Made by a program: the position numbers and the translations under genes. Shown piece by piece: positions 10,588 through 21,881 of a DNA stretch of 64,000 bases. Positions within the stretch are counted from its first letter, which is position 1; every line of letters begins with the position of its first letter. The stretch is from Brachypterus glaber (taxonomy: Eukaryota; Arthropoda; Insecta; Coleoptera; Kateretidae). The notes under the pieces were generated by a model. That model did not search any database. It saw only the letters and a program-made list of their open reading frames with translations, and was not told the origin of the DNA. The stretch is taken from NCBI GenBank assembly GCA_958510825.1, contig OY294044.1, forward strand, positions 47,704,626 through 47,768,625, in the 5' to 3' direction.

Positions 10588-11352
10588 AAAAGTTCGACAA
10601 ATATTTTTATTTTGTGTGTTTAGCCCAAAATTCGATACCCTCTTTTGTTGGACAGTCACAAAATAATGTCTCTCTCTCTCTTTCTCTCCCTTTCTCTCTA
10701 GCTCTCTTTCTCTCTCTCTCTCTCCCTCTTTCTCTCTCTCTCTCTCTTTGTCTTTCTCTATCATCTGTTATCAATCTTGCTCTCGCTTTCGCTCTCGTCC
10801 TCGCTCTCGCTCTCGCTCGCCCTCGCTCTCCCTCTCGCTATCACTCTTAATGTCGCTGTCGCGGAATTTTTTTCGTTTTACTCGTTTTTCTCTCTCATCT
10901 GCCCTCAATCTCGCTCTCGTCCTCGCTCTCGCTCTCTCCCTCGCTCTCGCTCTCGCTCTCGCTCTCACTCTTAATGTCGCTGTCGCGCTATTATTTTCGT
11001 TTTTTTCTCTCTCTCATCTGCCCTCAATCTCGCTCTCGATCTGGTCCTCGTCTTCGTCCTCGCTCTCGCCCTCGCCCTCCCTCTCGCTCTTACTCTTAAT
11101 GTTGCTGTCGCCCTATTCTTTTCGCTTTTTTGTACCCCAAGATAATAGTTTTTCTGAAATATTTTTCTTCTGTTTGGCCTAATTAAGTACAAGGAAATTA
11201 TACCCTTCATATTTTTTATGTTAATTGCCGGTTTGCTGAGATTTGATTTGTGCCCAAAATTCGATACCTTCTTTTGTTGGACAGTCACAAAATAATATCT
11301 CTCTCTTTCTCTCCCTCTCTCCCTCTCCCTCTCTCTCTTTCTCTCTCTCTCT

Positions 11353-11396
<44 letters not shown>

Positions 11397-11690
11397 TTCT
11401 CTCTCTCCTCTCTTACCTGCCCTCAATCTCGCTCTCGCTCTCGTCCTCGATCTCGCTCGCTTTCGCCCTCCCTCTCGCTCTCGCTCTTAATGTCGCTGTC
11501 GAGCTATTCTTTTCGTTTTTTCGTACCCCAAGATAATAGTTTTTCTGAAATATTTTTCTTCTGTTTGGCCTAATTAAATACAAGGAAATTATACCCTTCA
11601 CATTTTTTATGTTAATTGCCGGTTTGCTGAGATTTGATTTGTGCTTTGCTTCGTGCAGGACTTAATTACTTCTTTGTATACTTACTGATT
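10588..11690 (+). repeat. Compound CT / CTCGCT low-complexity arrays within a duplicated unit
   Basis: CT arrays (10668-10760, 11300-11408) alternate with CTCGCT arrays (10785-10850, 10910-10970, 11025-11090, 11430-11485). The flanking unit TTCGATACC..TTGTTGGACAGTCAC occurs at 10630 and 11260, and CCAAGATAATAGTTTTTCTG.. at 11137 and 11528, so this is a duplicated block. A diverged piece of the same unit is at 9775-9870. Open frames here are Ser/Leu or Arg/Glu repeats caused by the array. Confidence 0.9.
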
Positions 11691-11860
11691 AAATAAATGA
11701 ATAACTTAACTTTTATTACGCCATTAATTTTGCTATTTATGTTTGTTCTCCTTCTCGATGATTTACGAATGATTTATTACGCTTTAATTGAAAAATTTAA
11801 AAGGGAGAAATCTGGAATTTCCAGAGACTTCTCGACCGACTCTTTTTACCCGAGTACAGT

Positions 11861-12112
11861 CTACCGCGTCTGTACATGACAAGTCTACTACGACTAGCGT
11901 GAGTTCGATTCTCACTGGCGCCGATTTGCCTTTTTCAGTTAATTAATAATCGAAATTTGGCGAAGGCATTAGTGAAGCGGACACTCCCTATAAAAACTAG
12001 TTCGAAAGTCACTATAAGCCAAGCCGGTGGTTCCCTCTACTACTAGCCCACACAAGTCCTGGACTTAGGGGATGCTTAATTAAGTAGAATAGTACGAGAT
12101 TAAACAAACAAA
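11861..12112 (+). mobile_element. tRNA-derived SINE, copy 2 (head truncated)
   Basis: Starts at CTACCGCGTCTGTACATGAC, keeps the B box GTGAGTTCGATTCTCAC, the GGCGAAGGC body and the AGTACGAGATTAAAC end with a CAAA tail. The first ~18 bp of the head with the A-box-like sequence are missing. Confidence 0.8.
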
Positions 12113-12389
12113 CAGCAACGCAAAGGGTTATGTTTTGACGTGTTTGTATGTATGTTTTCATGTTTATTTGTCCCCTGTACACCCTAAACTGCTGAGCAGA
12201 TTTTAATAACGAGGAGTCAAAAGATTCGTCATGACCATGCAAGAGACATATGCTATATAAAATGCCATGTTTCGTCAGTATTAATAGTGATCAACAGGAA
12301 TTTAACGGACATAATTCTATTCATATTTAATTTAAAAACACGTATATTTTTTCGTAGTCGTTTTTTTTGGCAATTCGACTTGTTAAAGA

Positions 12390-12578
12390 TGTGGCTTGAA
12401 ATTTACAACCAAGATCCTTCGGTTAAAATTCTTCTCCTTGTTGAGTCCCTAAGCCCTAGCTCTAGTGGAGGTGGTGTGAGTAAAATTTGATGGTAATGAG
12501 CGCCACTTAGTTCGAGACTCAATAAGTAAATTAGAGAATGGGTAAACCAAGGATCTTGGTTGTAAATGTTACGCCACA
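12390..12578 (+). mobile_element. LTR-like unit (solo LTR or TRIM) abutting a tRNA-Lys primer site
   Basis: 189 bp that begin TGTGGC and end GCCACA, with a ~29-bp inverted repeat at the two ends (TTTACAACCAAGATCC and its complement). Two bases after the final CA comes TGGCGCCCAACGTGGGGC (12583-12600), an exact tRNA-Lys primer-binding site of the type used by Gypsy-like elements. A second LTR or internal genes are not seen. Confidence 0.55.
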
Positions 12579-12584
12579 TTTTGG

Positions 12585-12657
12585 CGCCCAACGTGGGGCA
12601 CGAACCCACGACCCTGAGATTAAGAGTTTCGTGCTCTACCGACTGAGCTAGCCAGGT
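12585..12657 (-). tRNA. tRNA-Lys(CTT)-like sequence with encoded CCA, probably a retro-pseudogene
   Basis: Minus strand folds as tRNA-Lys: D arm TAGCTCAGTCGGTAGAGC, anticodon loop CTCTTAA with CTT at 12622-12624, T arm GTGGGTTCGTGCCCCAC, 3' GTTGGGCG. CCA follows directly (12582-12584), though eukaryotic tRNA genes do not encode it. Defects: the first acceptor pair is A-C, and two pairs of the anticodon stem are lost. The 3' flank is the LTR-like unit, so it may be a reverse-transcribed tRNA primer; a tRNA-Lys-headed SINE is the alternative. Confidence 0.7.
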
Positions 12658-12792
12658 AGTAATTATCAGAGTTAAGCTTTCCTCTCCTAGATGGTGCTAC
12701 AAAGCAAAATAACCAGAAAATGTGTGAAAACGAAATTAAATTTATAAAAATATATTTATTGATAATAACCTATCCTAGTTATCAATGCAGTG

Positions 12793-13078
12793 TAATTACA
12801 TTACATTACATTACATTACATTACATGTTTGTTTAACCTCGCACTATTCTACTTAATTAAGCATCCCCTAAGTCCAGGACTTGTGTGGGCTAGTAGTAGA
12901 GGGAACCACTGGCTTATACTGACTTTCGAACCAGTTTCTAGGGAGTGTCCGTTTCACTTATCGCCTCCGCCAAATTTAAATTATTAATTAACTGAAAAAG
13001 GCAAATCGGCGCCAGTGAGAATCGAACTCACGATAGTAGACTTGCTATGCATACGCGCTAGCCACTACGCTATCCTTT
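12793..13078 (-). mobile_element. tRNA-derived SINE, copy 3
   Basis: Reads on the minus strand from the head AGGATAGCGTAGTGGCTAGC through B box GTGAGTTCGATTCTCAC to the GAGGTTAAAC end, followed by a TGTAA tail of about six units (12794-12826 on the plus strand as TTACA). The head differs from the other copies in its first 50 bases. Confidence 0.85.
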
Positions 13079-14321
13079 AAATAACTAGGAATAATATATT
13101 TACCAGTCTCAACAATTCTCAACTTGACTTATGTCAGACCAGATAACCTATCACAATAAAACAAAAACAAACCGAATTTGGGACTATTTATAAAAAAAAC
13201 TAAATAATGAATATGGAAAAGCTATCAGAATAACTTTTAGAAGAAACCTACATAAAAAATGCCATATGAAATTTTAAGGTAAGGTTCAAATTCTTCCTAA
13301 TTTTGACCAAAACTTTATATCGTACTGAAAAATATAACTAAAAACATATAACTTAAGTTCATAATGTTATAAAGAGTCCGTACTACTTGCACCAACGTTT
13401 AATAAGTTGCGGTCAAAACCAAAAATCGAGAACCTTTCCAAAATGTTCCATAGAAGCAATATGTAAGTTCACATAAAGTACCAATATAGCTTATAAGAAA
13501 GGATGGCATGTCATGGCAGTTGCGTAGCGTAGATACGAAAAGTGGGGGAGGAGGCAAAGTTCAAAGGAATTAATTTTTAGCCGGTAATAGCACTTTGTAA
13601 ACTTTCCAGCTATCTACCCAAACAAGTAGCTCATTTTAATCAAACATCGTAACACAATGGATTTTTTTTCTCAAAATCAAATGTAAAAGATAAAGGAGCT
13701 TTGTTAGCACAAGCACTAATTATTTAAATACAACTTCCCCAAACTGTTGAACTTAATAAAAGATACAACTCAATAACCAAGTCGTTTATTAACTCGAAAC
13801 TTAACAGGAGATATTCTGTTCTTAATATTAGGGTCATTCTATCCAGCGGCAGTTTTGCTGCTGCCTTACGGTTACAGTAGAGTGCCTTAATGTGATGTTT
13901 TCTGTCAAGAATAAGAGTGGAGATATAATTTAAAATCTAGGGAAATGGCAAACCCGCAAACGTGTTTTTAGCCTTTTCCGGATATGCCAAGTTTCTTTTT
14001 TAGTTATAAAGAAGGGTATCGTTTTAAATAGGAGTTTTGGGCTAAATAAGAAAAATATGTTTTTGTTTAAAAAAGTGCAAAGAAATAATAAAAAACTGTG
14101 TTAATTGTTAATAAAGAACAAAATGAAAAAAAAAATAAGAACTCAGGAATTATTTGTAATCGTAAACCCGACAACATCGCATTATTCTTGCGCTAATTGT
14201 GAAAAAAAGCAATATTTTTTGTTTATCGAAAAACCAACATAAATGCATTTAGGTAGAATGATTAATAAAAACACTGTACAATATTAATTAAATGTATTTC
14301 TTTTTAAATAAATGTATTTAA
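13079..14321. other. Intergenic region; one satellite fragment at 13750-13832
   Basis: No gene seen. The piece GTCGTTTATTAACTCGAAAC and flanks at 13780-13832 match the unit of the 18200-20589 satellite at its AACTTAACAG-CAGATATTCTG segment, so a single outlying unit fragment lies 4.4 kb before the array. A shared repeat with 3630-3662 is at 13890-13925. Confidence 0.55.
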
Positions 14322-14502
14322 TTAACCCCTTAAGACCTGATTAAAATTTGGCAGCATGAAAAATTTTTTGTTGCGTTTTTTAGGGTAAATAGGGTAAAAA
14401 TAAGTCAAAAATAAAGACTTTTTTTTCTTTTTTTGGTTTATTATAAAATTACAACATGTACATTGGGATGTACATATGGTCACAAGTGATAAGAAAAAAA
14501 AA

Positions 14503-16345
14503 CTATTTTCTGTGAAATAAACTAAAACAATTTCGATTTTTTAAAAGGCACAGGTGTACTTTACATTTGTCACAGTATGAAAATGTTCTTCCTTTACAGC
14601 CTGGTTGTTTACATCTCGTAGCTTCTTTGTTACTGTCATATTGAGGCATATGATCCACGGTGTCCAGTTGAACTTCTGTCAATGGACGCTTTTCTGCTCT
14701 TCTTACTACTGATGCAGATGGTAGTGGTAAAGTTGCAGGGGAACTTGATGGTCTTCCTTTTTTAGGTCTATTGAGAGGCTTTCCAACTAAAATTAACCCA
14801 TCGGCTACTCTCATTCTAAATGTCAGAAAATCAATGATGTCCTTTTTTGGGACACCGGTATTTTTACAATCATGTCTGTATTCAGTCCAACTAGCCGCCA
14901 GTGCAAAGTCAACAAAATGCATTATAACTCTTAAGGTCCATTTTCGAGAACGTATAAATATTCTATACAAACTTATAAGTTGATCTAGAAGATCAACACC
15001 GCCCATGCTGTAATTATAAAGTTTAACAATCTCTGGTCTGTCTATTTCAATGTACTTTGAGGACTTTTTATCCCACCTCCTTGCTTTATCTTCAATACCT
15101 TTTCCTACAAAATTAGAGGCAAGACATACAGATTTATTGTCTAACCATTTTACGGCGACTATGCCATCATCGCTAACTGTTTCATCGGTAAAACCTCGTT
15201 GTTTTTTTTTTCAGTTCCTTATCTGCTAGTAGGTTGGGCTTTGAAAATCTGTTTATGCGTATTGTACCGGCTGCGAAAATTCCCTTTTCTTTCAAAATTT
15301 TTAATAGGTTATATGATGAAAAATAATTATCGTAGAACAACTTGTGTCCTGGATTAGAAATTCTTTCTGATAAGTACAATACTACGCTTGCCCCTAATCC
15401 ATAATCTTCTAAATTTTTTTCTGATAAACCCGTAGACTTTCCTTGGTACACAATAAAATCATACGGCTGTCCACTTTTTCCACACAAAACAAAAATTTTA
15501 ATGCCCCATGGACACGGTTTTCCCTTTATATATTGTTTTATTGATAAATTTCCCCGAAATGGAACAATTTGTTCGTCAATGCAGAGTTGTTCTTCAAGTT
15601 TCAATTCTCGGCACCTACTTCTTACTGATTCTATGATGGGTCTTACTTTGAACAGTTTATCTTGACATCCTTCAGGCTTTTCTAAATTGTTAACTAAATG
15701 AAGACATGTCTGTAGTTGAAAAAATCTATCACGAGTCATGTTTTCAAGAAAAACTCCAATTCCTAGTGTTCTCTCCCAGTATAATCGTATTTTAGGAAAT
15801 TTGTTCAAACAACCAATAATTATATGTAGACCAAATAATATTTGAATTTCTGACGCAGTGGTAGGCCTGAACGTTTTACCTTGCTGAATTGCGTACAAAT
15901 TTGTAAAATACGCCATGTCTTCAAAATCTTTTTTAGATATATATCGCAAAAAATATTCCATGGGAAGAAGGGGTGTCGTATTGTTATTTGATGGAGAATT
16001 CCATTCCGGTATATTTGGTGGCGTGAAGTTATTTTTTGTCCACTTGACTGCAATTTTTTGCTTCTTTGTTGACTTTTTTTGAGTTATTTCTTCCTCAACT
16101 TCATCGCCGCTTTCATATGCGCCGTTGTTAATTACTTCAAGCGAATTTAATTTTTCAGTTTCGTTTCTATTCAGAACATCTGCACCTGGTCGAAGGATGG
16201 GTCCTGTTTCAAATTCTCCTAATTCTTCGTCACTGTCTTGTTCCAAATCAATATTTTCAATTTCTGAAAGATCGTCTATAAAATCAATAAGTTCCTGAAC
16301 ATGTTCAGGGTTTTCTAAATCATACATTTTCCTTCGATTATCCAT
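14503..16345 (-). pseudogene. piggyBac-family (PGBD-type) transposase, one frameshift
   Basis: Start chosen at the Met of MDNRRKMYDLENPEH (16343-16345), just after a predicted splice acceptor. An acidic N-terminus is followed by the DDE domain: CIDEQIVPFRG carries the first catalytic Asp, KLFYDNYFSSYNLL the second, and VAVKWLDNKSV the third. The C-terminus is cysteine-rich (CKQPGCKGRTFSYC..C..HLC.), the DNA-binding ring-like finger. The full length of about 614 codons is normal. The frame breaks once, in a run of ten A (T10 at 15202-15211 on the plus strand): nine would join the two parts, giving KKKQRGFTDET. It may be a real mutation or a homopolymer assembly error. Confidence 0.9.
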
Positions 16346-16357
16346 GGCAAACAGATC

Positions 16358-16611
16358 CTGAAACGTAAAATATAAAATTACTCTTGGTACCATTTGTACA
16401 TTAATATGTACAGAACAAAAAAACGGTTTAGTCTGTTTGTACATGATGATGTACATAATATCCAAAACCAAAAATTTATTCAAAAAAATTGCTCTATAAC
16501 TATAATTTTTATATTTTTGGATGCGTTAACAATTACTTAGTTATAAAAAACAAGATTTTTGCTAAATAAGCCAATAGTTGCGATATATAATGCAAATAAA
16601 GTAGGACTTAC
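16358..16611 (-). other. Predicted 5'-UTR intron of the piggyBac transposase
   Basis: On the minus strand a GTAAGT donor follows TTTGCCG at 16611, and TTTTACGTTTCAG ends at 16358, 13 bases before the ATG. The long N-terminal open extension up to 16483 would be intron. The related MITE at 26848 has a similar short leader intron. Confidence 0.6.
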
Positions 16612-16984
16612 CGGCAAACACAGCTGATCGCTAAACACAACCTAACTTTATAGTGAATAATTTCGACTGTCGCCACCAGATGACGCCAAATACCTTAAAC
16701 TGAGTAAAAATCATTCACAAAAACATGTTCAAATCTTTTTAAGAGTGATTTATCACAAAATAAGTTTTTTAAAAAAATAATAAAGTTGATGTACATGTAC
16801 ATGTACGCCAGGTCTTAAGGGGTTAATATTAAAAGTTAAAAGTCTGTGTGTAACTTTTTCATCATCTAATTTTAAATCATATCATGGAAATAAACTAATT
16901 TAAAATGTTGAAAGCCGCATTAAATTACTTGTCTTGGGTAACACTGTCCCATGGAAGTACATGCTTTGGGTTATCGTTGAAGCT

Positions 16985-17455
16985 GCTGGTTTGCTTACAA
17001 TGTTATTATAGTATAAATACCTCAAAAATAACTCCATAATCGTACTGAAACTTAAGAAACTAAGTCACATAAGTCCAGCCTAATTACACATTGAATTACA
17101 TCATATTAATTCCGTAAAAACTAATAAAAAACAACAAAATATTTTAATATTATAGTCAAGGTCAGTGAACACAACACAGACCCTTTCCTTTGGCCCCACT
17201 GTAGTAGTTAATGTGCAAAGTTATTTTTATTTTGACGAGATGACATTTGACACTTGAAGTTTCGTGCAATGTTGCCAAATCGTACATTGACATATGTCAA
17301 AATTATTAATTAAAATAATTAATTAAAATATTTTCTGGGATGTAAAACGGGCTGATATTTCGGCTAATTATTTATTTTTTATGTATCTATAAGCATGTAA
17401 AGTCTTATCGTTGCAGGCGATTTAGCCCAAAATGCGATACCCTCCTTTGTCAAAA
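16985..17455 (+). repeat. Dispersed repeat E, copy 1 (empty site)
   Basis: Reverse complement of 50085-50720: shared words include GTGTAATTAGG, TTGTGTTCACTG, TGTCAAAATAAAAATAAC and GCATTTTGGGCT. This copy lacks the 249-bp insertion present at 50280-50528. Confidence 0.75.
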
Positions 17456-17929
17456 TATATTTTCAAGATTATTAATCATAACATATTTTTACAGTGCCGT
17501 ATGACTTGTTTGTCATACCTCGCATACTTTTGAACTTTTTTTGTTCTCCAGTTGGATTAATCATATTCTTTCTTCATTCTGTTATTACCAAATATAGTTT
17601 TAAATAAATGGAACCCATTTTCTTAGTTAGAGTAACATTTAATAAACCTTTTCTTTGAAAAAGTGCGCACATGTTATTTGTGACATCTAATAACATAGTT
17701 ACCAACAAACAAATAACAATTTTTACCAGATTTTATTGTCATTAAGGCTCTCTAGGTTACAAGCAACTTCTGAACAAGTGAAATGCGCCGTTTCCTTTGC
17801 ATGACAACGCCATAAACCTATTATTGTTATTGTAGGTTTATGTTCAAAGTAAGTATAGTTATGTTTGTCTTGTTTTAAAGGTTTTTATGTATAGGAACGT
17901 TAAAAATTAATAATTAATATAAATGTGTT

Positions 17930-18075
17930 TTAGATTTTAACATTTCACGGCCACTAAGATATAAAGAATTTTTACTTTCGGGTTAAGGCCGTGTTGATGG
18001 ATTTTTACTCTCCAACGTTTCGTCTTTTACTGCTACAGACATATTCAGGCATTAATCTGAAACATAGTACCAACT
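17930..18075 (-). mobile_element. Old Penelope-like family A relic (outer arm only)
   Basis: CACGGCCACTAAGATATAAA.. then a diverged arm matching 42410-42535. The hammerhead-like core is damaged: CUGAAUA instead of CUGAAGA and GUU instead of GUC, so it should be inactive. Confidence 0.75.
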
Positions 18076-18199
18076 TCGTAAGCCTAAATCCACTACACTC
18101 TTACTATATCTTCTTATGTTTTTACCGTTGACATAACAAGGGACACGACGTATTTTATTTGTTCAAAAGTGCTTTACTGTTCAAAGACGTTCGTTAAAA

Positions 18200-20589
18200 A
18201 GCCACCGCTGGATGGAGTGACCTTAGTGTATATCCTTTGTAATTACAAGTCAATAAATGGAACCGCTCATGTGTTCTGCTGGTTTTCTTAAACTTAAACG
18301 GAACTCTTCCTGAAATTAACAATTCGGTTTCAATAGGGGCATTGAAAGCGTGAAAATTGCAAATAACATACCTGGGGAGTAAGAAAGCAATAAAATCGCT
18401 TTTTTTAGTAAGAGATAAAAAAGATAGGTTGTAAAACAATTGTTCTCCGCTGTAGTAGGGCTCCTGGATCACTTCGGTAACCTGTTCATCAGCATCCTGA
18501 AAAATTCTGACATTTTTAAATACCAATTCCTAAACCGTCGAACCTTGTGTCGAACTTAATAAAAGTTCACAACTTAATAACGAATTCGTTTATTAACTCG
18601 AAACTTAACAGCAGATATTCTGTCGTTAATATCCTTGGGAAATACAAGTCAATAAATGAAACCTTTGTTGTGTTCTGCAGGTTTTCTTAAAGTTAAACGA
18701 AACTCGTCCTGAAATTAACAATTCTGTTTTAATAGGGGTATTGAAAGCGTGATATTTGCAAATAACATACTGGGGAGTAAGAAAGAAATAAAATTGCCTT
18801 TTTTTAGTACCAGATAAGAAAGATAAATTGTAAAACAATTATTCTTCACTGTAGTAGGGTCCGTAACCTGTCCATCAGCATCCCGAAAAATTCTGGAGTT
18901 TTTAAATACAAATTCTGAAACTGTCGAACCTTGTGTCAAACTTAATAAAAGATTACAACTCAATAACGAAGTCGTTTATTAACTCGAAACTTAACAGCAG
19001 ATATTCTGTTGTTAATATTCTTTGTAAATACAAGTCAATAAATGAAACCGTTTTTGTGTTCTGCGGGATTTCTTAAAGTTAAACGAAACTTTTCCTGAAA
19101 TTAACAACTCTGGTTCAATAGGGGTATTGAAAGCATGAAAATTGCAAATAACATACCTGGAGAGTAAGAAAGCAATAAAATCGCTTTTTTTTTAGTGCCA
19201 GATAAAAAAGATATGTTGTAAAACAATTATTTTCCACTGTAGTAGGGCTCCTGGACCACTTCAGTAACCTGTCTGTCAGCATCCCGAAAAATTCTGAAAT
19301 TTTTAAATACAAATTCCGAAACTGTCGAACCTTGTGTCGAACTTAATAAAAGATCACAACTTAATAACAAAGTCGTTTATTAACTCGAAACTTAACAGCA
19401 GATATTCTGTCGTTAATATCCTTTGGAAATACAAGTCAATAAATGAAACCGTTGTCGTGTTCTGCCGGTTTTCTTAAAGTTAAACGAAACTCTTCCTGAA
19501 ATTAACAACTCTGTTTCAATAGGGGTATTGAAAGCGTGAAAATTGCAAATAACATACCTGGGGAGTAAGAAAGCAATAAAATCGCTTTTTTTAGTGCCAG
19601 ATAAAAAAGATAAGTTGTAAAACAATTATTCTCCACTGTAGTAGGGCTCCTGGACCACTTCTGTAACTTGTCTATCAGCATCCCGAAAAATTCTGAAATT
19701 TTTAAATACAAATTCCGAAACCGTCGAACCTTGTGTCGAACTTAATAAAAGATCACAACTTAATAACAAAGTCGTTTATTAACTCGAAACTTAACAGCAG
19801 ATATTCTGTCGTTAATATCCTTTGGAAATACAAGTCAATAAATGAAACCGTTGTTGTGTTCTGCCGGTTTTTTTAAAGTTAAACGAAACTCTTCCTGAAA
19901 TTAACAACTCTGTTTCAATAGGGGTACTGAAAGCGTGAAAATTGCAAATATTATACCTGGGGAGTAAGAAAGCAATAAAATCGCTTTTTTTAGTGCCAGA
20001 TAAAAAAGATAAGTTGTAAAACAATTATTCTCCACTGTAGTAGGGCTCCTGTACCACTTCTGTAACCTGTCTATCAGCATCCCGAAACATTCTGAAATTT
20101 TTAAATACAAAATCCGAAACTGTCGAACCTTGTGTCGAACTTAATAAAAGATCACAACTCAATAGCGAAGTCCATTATTAACTCAAAACTTAACAGCAGT
20201 TATTCTGTCGTTAATATCCTTTGAAAATAAAAGTCAATAAATAAAACCGTTGTTGTGTTCTGCCGGTTTTCTTAAAGTTAAACGAAACTCTTCCTAAAAT
20301 TAACAACTCTGTTTCAATAGGGGTATTAAAAGCCTGAAAATTGCAAATAACGTACCTGGAGAGTAAGAAAGCAATAAAATCGTTTTTTTTTTAGAACCAG
20401 ATAAAAAAGATAAGTTGTAAAACAATTATTCTCCACTATAGTAGGGCTCCTGGATCACTTCGGTAACCTGTCCATCAGCATTCCGAAAAATTTTGAAATT
20501 TTTAAATACAAATTTAGAAACTGTCGAACCTTGTGTCGAACTTAATAAAAGATCACAACTTAATAAAGAAAGTCGTTTATTAACTCGAA
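18200..20589. repeat. Tandem satellite, ~399-bp unit, six copies up to the gap
   Basis: The anchor AACTTAACAGCAGATATTCT recurs at about 18602, 18988, 19389, 19788 and 20187 (steps 386, 401, 399, 399). Neighbouring units are very alike; the first and last are more diverged. On the minus strand every unit keeps a similar open stretch (IFRDADRQVTEVVQEPYYSG.. then FYNLSFLSGTKK..), preceded by TTTCAG and followed by CAG-GTATGT, which look like exon borders. The array meets the gap, so its true length is unknown. Confidence 0.9.
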
Positions 20590-20789
20590 NNNNNNNNNNN
20601 NNNNNNNNNNNNNNNNNNNNNNNNNNNNNNNNNNNNNNNNNNNNNNNNNNNNNNNNNNNNNNNNNNNNNNNNNNNNNNNNNNNNNNNNNNNNNNNNNNNN
20701 NNNNNNNNNNNNNNNNNNNNNNNNNNNNNNNNNNNNNNNNNNNNNNNNNNNNNNNNNNNNNNNNNNNNNNNNNNNNNNNNNNNNNNNNN
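20590..20789. other. Assembly gap (200 N)
   Basis: Exactly 200 N, a placeholder length. Sequence on the left is satellite; on the right an unrelated transposon fragment. Confidence 1.
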
Positions 20790-20915
20790 GATCATTTTGA
20801 ACCCCCAAAACCCCCCCTGTAATGCTATTTTCCTATACCATTAACATGGGCGTAACACTCCAAAATGACCCCCCCCCCCCTAGGAGCGTTACGTAATACT
20901 TGAACGCTCCCATAC
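20790..20915. mobile_element. Fragment of a GGGGCGGTCC-type DNA transposon
   Basis: Poly-C word then CTAGGAGCGTTACGTAATAC, shared with 49355-49468 and with the right end of the 38634-39360 element. The left part is lost in the gap. Confidence 0.65.
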
Positions 20916-21062
20916 AGTGTAACATAAAAAGCATGGAATATCGGGAAAATGAGTGTCTTTGCAATGTAACCAAATTCATTGCCAGATTGCAAGATATCAG
21001 TGATTTTAGATTCGAAAAAACGAATCTGACATAACACAGTTATCCCAAAACTACGTTATGTT

Positions 21063-21873
21063 ACGATTCGCTCACCGCAGTAATGAGAAGAATCTAGCAC
21101 ATGCGCACTGGTTTGCTTATTTTTGTTTTGACGGATCGCTGGGTTAAAATTATAACGTTCTATGTTATATGGGGTTTCTATAGAACATAGAACCTTGTTA
21201 TTTTAACCCAGCTTCCGTTTAGGCAGTTGTAGTTTTATGAAATAGTTTAATTTGAGTTGGGTTACGGTGCGCATCAGTTCCACAAAAATGAACTATATTT
21301 TTGCACTGATTTCTGGTTTTATTACTAAAACTTACTGTCTTGAATATAATTAGGTGCGGAAAATCCAGTTTTTTGTTAGAATATATAGCAAAAGATTGTT
21401 AAAATACTCACGAATTTCTGTTTGATTTTTTTAATAGGGGCGTTGGTTTACGTTAACAATGGTTTGATTTGATAGTTTGCTGGATTGGTGTTTTTTTTTT
21501 TAATGGGAGGCGTTGGTTTACGTTAATAATGGTTTGGTTTGGTAGTTTCCTGGTTTGATGTTTTTTTTTTTTAATGGGAGGCGTTGGTTTACGTTAATAA
21601 TGGTTTGGTTTGGTAGTTTGCTGGTTTGGTGTTTTTTTTTAATGGGAGGCATTTTTCAGATACGATATTTCAGAATTTAGAAGGCGAATATTTTAAGAAT
21701 CAAATGTTTATTAATGAATATTCCGCAATTTTTTTTTACGAAAATACTATTAAAAGCGAGTACTTTTAGCCAATTAAAAAAAAAACTGTTATTTTTGGCA
21801 TACCTCAAAACAAAAATAAGAAAATTAGTGCGCATGCGCTGGATTCTTCTCATTACTGCGGTGAGTGAATCGT
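21063..21873. mobile_element. hAT-like nonautonomous transposon, copy B
   Basis: Same ends as copy A (ACGATTCGCTCACCGCAGTA and ACGATTCACTCACCGCAGTA in reverse complement), flanked by an 8-bp duplication GTTATGTT (21055-21062, 21874-21881). It has three minisatellite units at 21435-21650 and lacks part of the right interior. A hairpin replaces about ten bases at 21136-21212. Confidence 0.85.
21136..21212. repeat. ~77-bp perfect-type hairpin inside hAT-like copy B
   Basis: GCTGGGTTAAAAT.. and AACGTTCTATGTT pair with AACATAGAACCTTGTT and ATTTTAACCCAGC. In copy A the same place reads GTCAAAAGTG. A micro-MITE insertion or a template-switch product would explain it. Confidence 0.75.
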
Positions 21874-21881
21874 GTTATGTT

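Larger units (their letters stand above)
14326..16822 (-). mobile_element. piggyBac-family DNA transposon, complete ends
   Basis: TTAA at 14322-14325 and 16823-16826 flank a 2,497-bp unit whose ends are the 14-bp inverted repeat CCCCTTAAGACCTG. TTAA targets and CCC-starting ends are the piggyBac signature. Subterminal ATGTACAT-rich words (14454-14478, 16395-16460, 16786-16805) may bind the transposase. The single gene is on the minus strand and fills most of the unit. Confidence 0.95.

Noticed and set aside
10480..11601. Several open frames on both strands rich in Ser/Leu or Arg/Glu
   Set aside because: They are translations of CT and CTCGCT arrays; frames stay open because the repeat has no stop codon.
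16346..16483. N-terminal extension of the piggyBac transposase (46 residues before MDNRR)
   Set aside because: A TTTTACGTTTCAG acceptor just before the chosen ATG and a GTAAGT donor at 16611 make this intron.
18194..20110. A family of ~70-110 residue minus-strand proteins
   Set aside because: They are the same satellite unit read repeatedly; no start context or conservation beyond the repeat supports separate genes.
20493..20822. Open frames across the N block
   Set aside because: The N run cannot encode stops, so the frames are artefacts.
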